Shown in pieces: positions 17,769-26,000 of a stretch of DNA of 64,000 nt. Below the pieces are notes generated by a model. The model ran no database searches. It saw nothing but the letters and a program-made list of their open reading frames with translations, and was not told where the DNA came from. The stretch comes from Desulfobacteraceae bacterium (GTDB lineage: Bacteria > Desulfobacterota > Desulfobacteria > Desulfobacterales > Desulfosalsimonadaceae): positions 30,583 through 94,582 of the forward strand of contig QZKW01000083.1 in assembly GCA_003599885.1 (NCBI GenBank), written 5' to 3'. Both the position numbers and the translations under genes were made by a program. Within the stretch, counting starts at the first letter, position 1, and each line of letters begins with the position of its first letter.

Positions 17769-18725
17769 ATGATTTGTCTTTCCTATTTTAAAGCACTGGC
17801 CGATGAGACCCGGGTTCGCTTGATGCACGTTCTTCTGAACCACGAACTCAGCGTGAACGAAATCGTGGCGCTTATGGATATGGGTCAGTCCCGCATATCC
17901 CGGCACTTGAAGATCCTGACCGATTCAGGAATGATCGAATGCCGGAGGGACGGGGCCTGGGCGTTTTATTCAGCGGCTGCCGCAGGCCCCGCCGCCCGGT
18001 TTACGCATGCGATCCGGCCTTTTTTTCAAGCAGAAACCCGGCTGGCAAGAGATCTCGAAAAAGCGTCCGATCTGGTGAAACACCGGGGTATTCAGTCCCG
18101 TAATTTTTTTAACGCCATTGCCGGCCAGTGGAATGCGCTGCAGCAAAAAGTGCTGGGGAATTTTGATTTAAACGGGACGATTCTGGGCTGCATCAGCGAT
18201 TATATGGGAGACCGGGCCGATGACTGCCGGCTTGCCGTGGACCTGGGATGCGGCACCGGCGAACTGCTCCTCGGCCTTTCAAAAAAATCCGGGTTTGCCG
18301 TGGGCATCGACAGTTCCCGGAAAATGCTCGATCAGGCGGAAAAGCTGCTGTCCCCTTTGGCGTCAAATGTTGAACTCCGGCTGGGCGAGCTGGAGCATCT
18401 GCCGGTGGGAAACTGCGAGGCGGACCTTGCGGTTATTTCCATGGTCATGCACCATCTGCCAAGCCCGGAACGCGTGACCCTTGAAGTCGCCCGAATTTTG
18501 AAAAAAAACGGGCTGTTTGTGATCGCTGATTTTGACAAACACACGGATGAAACCATGCGGGAAAAATACGGGGACCGGTGGCTGGGATTTTCCCCGGAAG
18601 ATATACGAACCATTTTAAATAACAGCGGATTTGAAGCACTGAACATAAAAACATTTCAAGTGCAACAATCGATTCTTTTAAACATTACAACAGCGAGGAA
18701 AAGAAATGGGTTTTCAGGAACTTGA
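17769..18725 (+). CDS. sahR: ArsR-type regulator fused to SAM-methyltransferase-like domain (SahR)
   Basis: 318 residues. An N-terminal ArsR winged helix ([17 protein letters not shown], then [17 protein letters not shown]) joins a class I methyltransferase-like domain with [14 protein letters not shown] near 158 and an [10 protein letters not shown] acidic block. This two-domain plan is that of SahR, the S-adenosylhomocysteine-responsive repressor of methyl-cycle genes in Desulfovibrio and relatives. The C-terminal domain would sense SAH instead of methylating. ATG at 17769 is chosen because an upstream ATG at 17697 lies before the promoter. The gene overlaps ahcY by 20 bp and is preceded by its own palindromic operator. 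Confidence 0.85.
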   Translation: MICLSYFKALADETRVRLMHVLLNHELSVNEIVALMDMGQSRISRHLKILTDSGMIECRRDGAWAFYSAAAAGPAARFTHAIRPFFQAETRLARDLEKASDLVKHRGIQSRNFFNAIAGQWNALQQKVLGNFDLNGTILGCISDYMGDRADDCRLAVDLGCGTGELLLGLSKKSGFAVGIDSSRKMLDQAEKLLSPLASNVELRLGELEHLPVGNCEADLAVISMVMHHLPSPERVTLEVARILKKNGLFVIADFDKHTDETMREKYGDRWLGFSPEDIRTILNNSGFEALNIKTFQVQQSILLNITTARKRNGFSGT

Positions 18726-20130
18726 TTTAACGATGAAAAACAAAGTGGCGGACATGTCTCTGGCCGAACTCGGACACAAGGACATGCAGCTTTCGGAACG
18801 GGAAATGCCGGGACTGATGTCGGTCCGGGAAAAATACGGGACCGAAAAACCGTTAAAAGGGCTCAAGGTGATGGGCAGCCTGCACATGACCATTCAGACC
18901 GCCATGCTCATTGACACCCTGCATGCGCTGGGCGCGGACCTGCGGTGGGCCACCTGCAATATTTTCTCCACCCAGGACCATGCGGCGGCGGCCATTGCCG
19001 ACAAGGGCACAGCCTCGGTGTTCGCCTGGAAAGGTGAAACTCTGGAGGATTTCTGGTGGTGCACGGAAATGGCCCTGACCTGGCCGGACGGCAGCGGACC
19101 GGACCTGATTGTCGACGACGGGGGCGACGCCACCCTTTTTGTTCATCAGGGCGTCAAGGTGGAAAAAGACCCGTCCCTGCTCCAGAAAACCTATACCAAT
19201 CCGGACGTGAAATGCCTGATGGACCGGCTTAAAGCTTCCTATGAAAAGGATCCTCAGCACTGGCATCGGATTGCGGAAAACATCAAAGGGGTTTCCGAGG
19301 AAACCACCACCGGCGTTCACCGGCTGTATCAGCTGGCCAAAAATAAGGAACTGCTGTTCCCGGCCATCAATGTCAATGATTCGGTCACCAAATCCAAATT
19401 CGACAACCTCTACGGGTGCCAGGAATCCCTGGCCGACGGTATCAAAAGGGCCACGGACATCATGCTGGCCGGAAAAGTCGTGGTGATTTGCGGATACGGA
19501 GATGTGGGCAAAGGGTGCGCGGCGTCCATGCGCGGCTACGGATCACGGATTCTCGTCACGGAAATCGACCCTATTTGTGCGCTCCAGGCGGCCATGGAAG
19601 GATTTGAAGTCACCACCATGGAAGAGGCGGTCAAGACCGGCGATATTTTCGTCACCGCCACCGGGTGTTATCATGTGATCACCGGCGACCACATGGAACA
19701 GATGAAGGACGAGGCCATTGTCTGCAATATCGGTCATTTCGACAATGAAATCGACATGGCTTACCTGTTGGATTCACCGGATTGCACCGTCACAAACATC
19801 AAACCCCAGGTGGACAAATGGCGGCTGAAATCCGGCCGGTCCATTATTGTGCTGGCCGAGGGCCGGCTTGTCAATCTCGGGTGCGCCACCGGCCATCCCA
19901 GTTTCGTCATGAGCAACAGCTTCACCAACCAGACCCTTGCCCAGATTGCACTGGCCACGCAAAAACATGAAAACCAGGTCTACACCCTGCCCAAAAAACT
20001 GGATGAAGAAGTGGCCAGACTCCACCTCGGCCGTCTGGGCGTCAAACTGACCCGGTTGACTCAGGAACAGGCCGACTATCTCGACGTTTCAGTGGATGGG
20101 CCTTACAAAGCGGAACATTACCGGTATTAG
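18706..20130 (+). CDS. ahcY: S-adenosylhomocysteinase
   Basis: 474 residues. It hydrolyses S-adenosylhomocysteine to adenosine and homocysteine with bound NAD. The substrate region has [13 protein letters not shown] and the NAD site [10 protein letters not shown] near 265; the C terminus ends in the conserved KAEHYRY with the NAD-contacting Lys and Tyr. GAGGAAAAGAA stands before the ATG, which lies inside the sahR 3' end, so the two are coupled. SAH accumulation would relieve SahR repression of this enzyme, closing a simple feedback loop. Confidence 0.97.
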   Translation: MGFQELDLTMKNKVADMSLAELGHKDMQLSEREMPGLMSVREKYGTEKPLKGLKVMGSLHMTIQTAMLIDTLHALGADLRWATCNIFSTQDHAAAAIADKGTASVFAWKGETLEDFWWCTEMALTWPDGSGPDLIVDDGGDATLFVHQGVKVEKDPSLLQKTYTNPDVKCLMDRLKASYEKDPQHWHRIAENIKGVSEETTTGVHRLYQLAKNKELLFPAINVNDSVTKSKFDNLYGCQESLADGIKRATDIMLAGKVVVICGYGDVGKGCAASMRGYGSRILVTEIDPICALQAAMEGFEVTTMEEAVKTGDIFVTATGCYHVITGDHMEQMKDEAIVCNIGHFDNEIDMAYLLDSPDCTVTNIKPQVDKWRLKSGRSIIVLAEGRLVNLGCATGHPSFVMSNSFTNQTLAQIALATQKHENQVYTLPKKLDEEVARLHLGRLGVKLTRLTQEQADYLDVSVDGPYKAEHYRY

Positions 20131-20165
20131 TTACAATGAGAGATAACCGCAGATAACAGCCTTTA

Positions 20166-20198
20166 CCATCTGATCCGCTTAAAAAGCGGATCAGATGG
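20166..20198. terminator. Bidirectional terminator hairpin between convergent ahcY and hypA
   Basis: A perfect 15-bp stem (CCATCTGATCCGCTT, loop AAA), beginning 36 bp after the ahcY stop and overlapping the hypA stop. No long T run follows on either strand, so efficiency is uncertain. Confidence 0.5.
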
Positions 20199-20541
20199 CT
20201 TCCATATTCGTAATATAATATTCCCTGCCTGAAACCATGCTGTATTTTATCCCCCCGCAGTCCGGACAGGCGATGTCGTCAGTCTGTTTCGTATCCACAT
20301 TAAAAGAAGCGCCGCAATTATCGCACTTCATCACCACGGGCGTTTTTTCCACAACCAGCCGTGCGCCTTCGGCGATGCCTCCTTTGGCAAGATAATCAAA
20401 ATAATCCTGCATCCATTTTTCTTCCAGATCGCACATTTCTCCCACTTTAAGGTGAACGGCCACGACTTTATTCACGTTATTCGCCACCGCATGCTTCATC
20501 ACCACCTTGAGAATGCTGTTGATCACCGGCAATTCATGCAT
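20191..20541 (-). CDS. hypA: Hydrogenase nickel incorporation protein HypA
   Basis: 116 residues from the ATG of MHELPVINSIL. The N-terminal Met-His-Glu is the nickel site of HypA, so I start here and not at the GTG one codon earlier. The zinc finger carries CDNCG and CPDCG. HypA delivers nickel to [NiFe]-hydrogenase with HypB. No hydrogenase or other hyp gene is in the window, so its partners are elsewhere. It lies 25-30 bp downstream of a ferredoxin-type gene on the same strand, probably in one operon. Confidence 0.93.
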   Translation of the reverse strand: MHELPVINSILKVVMKHAVANNVNKVVAVHLKVGEMCDLEEKWMQDYFDYLAKGGIAEGARLVVEKTPVVMKCDNCGASFNVDTKQTDDIACPDCGGIKYSMVSGREYYITNMEAI

Positions 20542-20568
20542 CACAACTCCTTTATTTAAGCGCCTGCT

Positions 20569-21651
20569 CTACGCGTACCGACTGTAATCCACGCCTCGCA
20601 TCTGGCCCCTTCGCCGGAACCAGTCGTCTTCATCCACCGGGGGCATCACGATATCCTCCTGGTTTTTGCGAATCAGGGAAATGGCGTTTGACGGGCAGGT
20701 GGAAATACACAGCCCGCAGCCGATGCATTTTTCCGGAATGACCTCATACACGTCATCCGAAACGGAAATCGCGTTGACCTGGCACCGTTCATCCGCACAG
20801 ACACCGCAACCGACACACTCTTCCTGATTTATCTCCGCATAATAATTTGAATTCACCCCGCCGGATACGCCCAGTTCAATGACGCCGCGCAGCACACCGC
20901 AGCAGCAGCTACAGCAATTACAGATATAATAATGGCCCTTTTCGATGTTGCTGGTCAGGTGCACCAGACCGGCTTCCTCGCTTTTTCTTAAAATATCATA
21001 GGCTTCTTCTTTGGTGATGGGCCGGGCCTTCATCGGATGATTATCAAAAATATTGGGAACCGGGGCAATGGCCAGACAGACCTCCAGGGGTTTTTTGCAG
21101 GGTTCACCCAATATCTCATTTTCTTTTTTGCAGATGCATTCATTCACCGCAAAGGATACGCCTTTTTCGATAATGGAAGACACCTGTTCAAAAGGCAGGG
21201 CCATTTCATTGCCGGCAATTTCCTGTTCCACGGGCACCACATTCATGAGCGGGACCTTGGAGTTGAAAAACTGGGGCCCGAATGTTTTTTCATATTCCTT
21301 GCAGAGCAGGACAAATTCTTTGGTCATGTGCTTTAATTGAAATTCAAAAATGCCGAACACCCAGGGCATCATTTTGTATACCCTGACTGCTCCGAAATCC
21401 ACCCCGAAAAGCTGCCCCTTAAGCCACATGCTTTTCAGATGGTCGTCCAGTCCTTCCAAGGGGCGGCCGGTGCGCTCGGCGATCTGTTCGGGGGTTTCAA
21501 ATTTGAGCCTCAGATCGCAAAACAGTTCCGCATCCTCAGGCGAAAAAATCATTTTTAAAAGTTTAATTTCCACTCCGTTTTCGGTTGCGGGAAATCCGTT
21601 GGGCAGAGTATCCAAAACGGTTGCCAGTTTTTTATAGATGTCTTCAGTCAT
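20569..21651 (-). CDS. 4Fe-4S dicluster ferredoxin-type protein
   Basis: 360 residues, cytosolic. The first ~150 residues look like a helical/winged domain without cysteine motifs. Then come CICKKE near 178, an unusual CNCCSCCCG cluster near 257, and two ferredoxin 4Fe-4S motifs at the C-terminal side: CVGCGVCADERCQ and CIGCGLCISTCP. Similar proteins are common in Desulfobacterota, often annotated just as 4Fe-4S binding protein, and I know of no proven role. It is upstream of hypA and divergent-adjacent to a TetR regulator that may control it. Confidence 0.85.
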   Translation of the reverse strand: MTEDIYKKLATVLDTLPNGFPATENGVEIKLLKMIFSPEDAELFCDLRLKFETPEQIAERTGRPLEGLDDHLKSMWLKGQLFGVDFGAVRVYKMMPWVFGIFEFQLKHMTKEFVLLCKEYEKTFGPQFFNSKVPLMNVVPVEQEIAGNEMALPFEQVSSIIEKGVSFAVNECICKKENEILGEPCKKPLEVCLAIAPVPNIFDNHPMKARPITKEEAYDILRKSEEAGLVHLTSNIEKGHYYICNCCSCCCGVLRGVIELGVSGGVNSNYYAEINQEECVGCGVCADERCQVNAISVSDDVYEVIPEKCIGCGLCISTCPSNAISLIRKNQEDIVMPPVDEDDWFRRRGQMRGVDYSRYA

Positions 21652-21738
21652 TTTCTTCTCCTTTATGATTAAATTTTATGATCCTGCGCCACATCTTATA
21701 TTGTCTTTAATCCGTTTATGAACATCCCCCTGAACGCA

Positions 21739-22380
21739 TTATTCCGGCCGAAGGCCGAAATAAAGGGTCATCACCACCGAGCGTTTGAGTTCTTTTAATG
21801 TGTTTTCATCCATTCCCCGGTCCGGTATGTGCTGATCAATGCGGAGCATAGCGAACCCGTGAACAATGGACCAGGCCGCCAGTGTCATTTCCTGCAGAAC
21901 TCCGGCTTTTAAAAGGCCTTTTTCCTGGCAGATCCTTATTTTATCCTGAAGCAGTTGAAAAGAAGGGGTGGATTCGGGCGTAAATTCATCGGAAAAATAG
22001 GACTTTTCAGACCGGGTGCCGAACATCACCCGGTAGTGGGAGGGGTAATTTAATGCAAAATCAATATACGATAAGCCGCAAATCGCAAAATGCTCCAGTT
22101 CATTGCCCCGGCTGCGGGCGATCCGCTCTTCGGTCTGCCGGAGCATCATATCAAACCCTTCTCTGGCAACCTCGGCCAGGATGGCGTTCTTGTCCTTAAA
22201 ATGGCGATACGGGGCGGAGTGGCTGACCCTGGCTATTTTGGCTATTTGTCTTAAGGAAAGCGTTTCCGCGCCCTGTTCGGAAATGATTTCCAACGCCGTA
22301 TCAATCAGAACACGTCTTAAATTGCCGTGGTGATAGGCGGGATTTTCATTTTTCGCCGGGGCCATAGGGTTTTTCTTCAT
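21739..22380 (-). CDS. TetR/AcrR-family repressor
   Basis: 213 residues. The N-terminal TetR helix-turn-helix is clear (LSLRQIAKIARVSHSAPYRHF, about residues 40-60); the C-terminal ligand domain belongs to the WHG-type group. ATG 22380 has AAGG seven bases upstream, while the ATG at 22398 has none. A promoter with an AAACA-gata-TGTTT inverted repeat in its spacer lies just upstream, consistent with autorepression. It sits on the same strand upstream of the ferredoxin-type gene, which is the obvious further target. Confidence 0.88.
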   Translation of the reverse strand: MKKNPMAPAKNENPAYHHGNLRRVLIDTALEIISEQGAETLSLRQIAKIARVSHSAPYRHFKDKNAILAEVAREGFDMMLRQTEERIARSRGNELEHFAICGLSYIDFALNYPSHYRVMFGTRSEKSYFSDEFTPESTPSFQLLQDKIRICQEKGLLKAGVLQEMTLAAWSIVHGFAMLRIDQHIPDRGMDENTLKELKRSVVMTLYFGLRPE

Positions 22381-22429
22381 TTTTCTGCCTTGCGTCATGT
22401 AATCAGCGAAGCGTCTTATGCAGGCTTTT

Positions 22430-22458
22430 ATCTTAAACAGATATGTTTACACTGTCAA
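22430..22458 (-). promoter_or_regulatory. TetR-gene promoter with palindromic operator in the spacer
   Basis: Minus strand TTGACA (22453-22458), 17-base spacer, TAAGAT (22430-22435). The spacer contains AAACATATCTGTTT with 5-bp arms (22435-22448), well placed for a TetR operator. Confidence 0.6.
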
Positions 22459-23050
22459 CATTATTTTTGAATGAGATCTCTCTTTTAATTTCCGTTTACT
22501 ATGTACTTTTTAGCGCAAATGGATCAAATATCTCAATATTTCATGGCGAGCATTGTGGCAATATGTTTGGTTTTTTCAGGGTCCCCAAAAAAGAATTGCA
22601 TTCTCAGCTTTTTCTCAAAATTCAATGGCGATTCAAAGATTTTTTCAAAATATGATAACCGCAACATCTTGTACGGATTTAGAACAGAAAATGTTAAGAC
22701 CTGTTTATCGATATTGTTCATAATGAAAATTTTTGCATTACTGCCGGTTTTAGCCACCATGCTACGGTCGGTGACGACCTCAGAAGAGGACTGAATTTTT
22801 ACCGGTTTTTATGAGCGAAAGAAAATTACGATGACAGGAAAATACTATATTGTGGTCGGCTAATCTCTTCAGGTGTTCCGAATCGATATTGGGGTGTTCA
22901 CATGGAGAGCCGGTTGTAATGTTGAGCACTTTTGTTTTTCCTGTTTCAGGATATTATTCTCAAATTACAAGGCATGCTCCTGGTTATGGATTTTTATTTC
23001 AGAACTTCGTGGAGGGATCGCTCCCTCCACGAAAAACATCAAATACTGAA
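22459..23050. other. AT-rich intergenic stretch ending in a hairpin
   Basis: About 590 bp, visibly richer in A/T than its surroundings, with no gene I can support. Several short open frames lack ribosome sites. At 23006-23033 a perfect 12-bp stem (TTCGTGGAGGGA, loop tcgc) follows the giant oxidase gene by about 18 bp and probably ends its transcript, although no T run follows. Confidence 0.5.
23006..23033 (-). terminator. 12-bp stem-loop downstream of the haloperoxidase-oxidase fusion gene
   Basis: Perfect inverted repeat TTCGTGGAGGGA with a four-base loop, 18 bp after the stop codon on the minus strand. The T run is on the wrong side for classic intrinsic termination of that gene. Confidence 0.45.
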
Positions 23051-26000
23051 TTACCGGGTTCTTATGGGGAACGGCGTCGCATTCACCCATGCGGATGAAC
23101 CCGATGCGTTAAATGATTGAACACGGAAATAATAGTCCCGGTTACGTCCAAGGACGCCACTGTTAAAAGTGGTAGTGTTCGCCCCGACGGTTCTCGTGAC
23201 CACAGCGCTCGTAAATGCCGCGTTTCTGGCCATTTGGATTCTAAAGTTGGTTTCATTGTTTGAGTTGTCCGTCCACCTGACCGTGCAGCGGGCATCGTTT
23301 CCGGTGGTCCTTGATGTTACTGTGACATTGGACGGAGGCGCCGGAACAAGGGATGCGGTCACGGCAACCGTGGCCGTGTTGGACCAGGGCGATGACGCGG
23401 GGCCGTTGACGGCTTTCACCCGGTAGGCATAGGTGTTGCCGGGTGTTACCGCCGTGTCCGTATAGGTCACGCTGCCCGTAGTGACTCGCGGTCCGGGTGC
23501 GGCGATCTGGGCAAAAGCGCCGCCGTTAACGGCGCGCTCCAGGACAAAGCCGGTTTCATTAATCGCGTTGTCCATCCAGCTCACCAAGACCTGGGGGCCG
23601 GCCTGAACCGTCGCTGTCAGCGCGGTGGGCGCTGGCGGCGCGATCGCAACCATTATCGATGCGGTATTAGAGAACTCCGAAACCATGGTCGTGTTAGGGA
23701 ACCCGATGGAAGGAGCGGCATAAATCGCCGTATCGCCCACCGTGTTGGATGCGAATATCCGATAGAAATACTCCTGGTTCACATCCCCGACGGTATCGGC
23801 GTATGTTGTGGTGCCGGGGGCGAGCGTGGCCAGGTCCGTCCACGGGCCGGCAGCAAATTCAGCCCGCTGTAAAGTGAAATGCGTCTCGTTCAGGGAGCTG
23901 TCAGTCCATTCCAGATTCACCTGCGTACCGGCCCCGACGCCGCTTTGCGCGGCAGTCAGGTTCGCGGGCGTCCTCGGCCTGACGCCGACCGACTGCGGAC
24001 GCATCATGTCCATTTCTTCATGGCTCAGGATATGGCAATGCCATACATACTCCCAGCCGAAGTTGATGAGACGGTTGGTGATGTTCACTGGATTTCCCAA
24101 TGGATCAAATACTTGCATGCCCATGGTCAATGGCGCATCTTCCGGCATCGTCGGATCCATCAGGCGGACGCTGTTGGGAAGATCCCACGGGATTCTGGGA
24201 ATGAGCGGCCGCAGGGCAACGATGGTGTCTTCCAGAGGGCTGACCCGCACCGTGTCCTTCCACCCCAATTCGTTCAGATCGGGTTTCCGGATGATGCCGT
24301 CCCAGCCAACCCGGTTGATGAGTTGCACATCATAGAGATGGAAATGAATTGGGTGGGTGTCCACCCCGTTATGGGTGATCTTCCAGATCTGCGAGCCGTC
24401 GTCCGTCATGCTGATGGGCGCCAGCTCGACACCCTCCGGTAACTCGATGCCTCGGAGCACCTCCGTCGGCGGCATCCCGTATCCATATAAAATCATGTTC
24501 TGATTGCCCGCCTGCGCATTCGGCGTCTCGAGTCCCAGAAATCCGCTCATCCGCCCATAGTCGCGTTCAAAGGCCTCACCCATCTCGTCCTGGATCATCT
24601 TGGGCTGGAAGGGCATGGTCAGTGTCGCACCCAAAAGGGTTTTAAACGTCAGGGACGTGTCAAAAATCTGCGCGAGTCCGGCCATCGGTCCATTATTCTG
24701 GAAACTGGTGCCGTAAGCCGAATTGTAAGCGCCTTGCCCCACGACAATCGGGTGCTGGCCGGACTCGAATACGCCCGAACCGTCCGCTTTATGGGCAAAG
24801 GCTGCCTGTAGCGCGCCTAAGTTGAAGCTTGGGGCGGGCGCCGCCGCCGCCACCTTGATCTGCATGACAGTCCGGGTGTTCGGGCCATAACCAGGCAGGG
24901 TCGACGGCGCACCGCCGGTATCCCTGTAGTCCCCGTTGCCGGTGTAATAATCATAGCGCGGGTCGCGCGCCGGGAAAGCTGCCGGTGCGTCATTATAGAG
25001 AATCAACGTCTGACCGGCATAGGCGGAGAAGTCCACGATCACATCCGCCCGTTCCGCCGGGGCGATCAGCAGGGAATGCTGGTCCACATTACCGGCGTTG
25101 AACACGGTCGGGTCATTCACCCAGGTGGTGGGATGGGCCGGAATAACCACCGGGGCCGGCAGGAATCCGCCTTCATTACCGATCTGGATCCAGTTCGGCC
25201 CTTCCGTACCCGCAACCGGAGTCGGGAACACCGTTGGATCTTCCAGTGCTTCCGCAACCTCTGCGGGATTCAACTGGACTTCGGTATCCGCCAGCGGATC
25301 GGCCATATATAGACTCAAATTGAAGAAGCGGTCGTTGGCGGCATTCAGAACGCGGAAGCGGTAAGCCTTGGGCTCCACAGTAACCGTCGGGTAAGGAGTT
25401 CCGTTGACCATCGGCGTATCCATGAACGCTTCCATGCCCATGGAGTTGAACGGTACGCCGGGCATCAGGGGCGGTTCACACCAACCGGCATCGGGATCAC
25501 AGGCCGGGTCAAAATAAGGATTGTCAATCGGTCCGTATGCGACGCTCGATGTGGGCGGCCAGAACCAGGGGCCATAGGCCCAGCGGCCGAACTGGTTGAC
25601 GCCGGAACTGTCGCCCGGGTTCTGGGCCGGTGAATAGACATGGGGCAGCCACAGGTTGCCGACGCCACCCCAGCGGGTCATATCCCAGGTTTCATCGGAG
25701 ACAGCAAGCTGCGTCTCGCTCGGCACGAACGTCTTGTCCTGCACCACCAGCGGGATGGTGCTGTCAGAGCCGGGGATGAGCCCCTGATTGAGCAGCGCCT
25801 GCTCAGTATCGTCAGTAATAATGTAGGGTGCGGCTTCGCCCGCATAGACGTTCAGGCGGGTAATGCCATAGGCGTGATCGTGGTAGAACATCAGCCGGGC
25901 GCTCTGCTGGTTGGTGTAATAGAAAGTCATTTCCCCATCGTTTGGATCACCCGGATCATTCATGTCCGGAACGGGCATCACGCTGACGCCCTGCGGATAC

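Noticed and set aside
22533..22760. 75-codon minus-strand frame in the AT-rich gap
   Set aside because: No ribosome site and no recognisable domain; expected by chance in AT-rich DNA.
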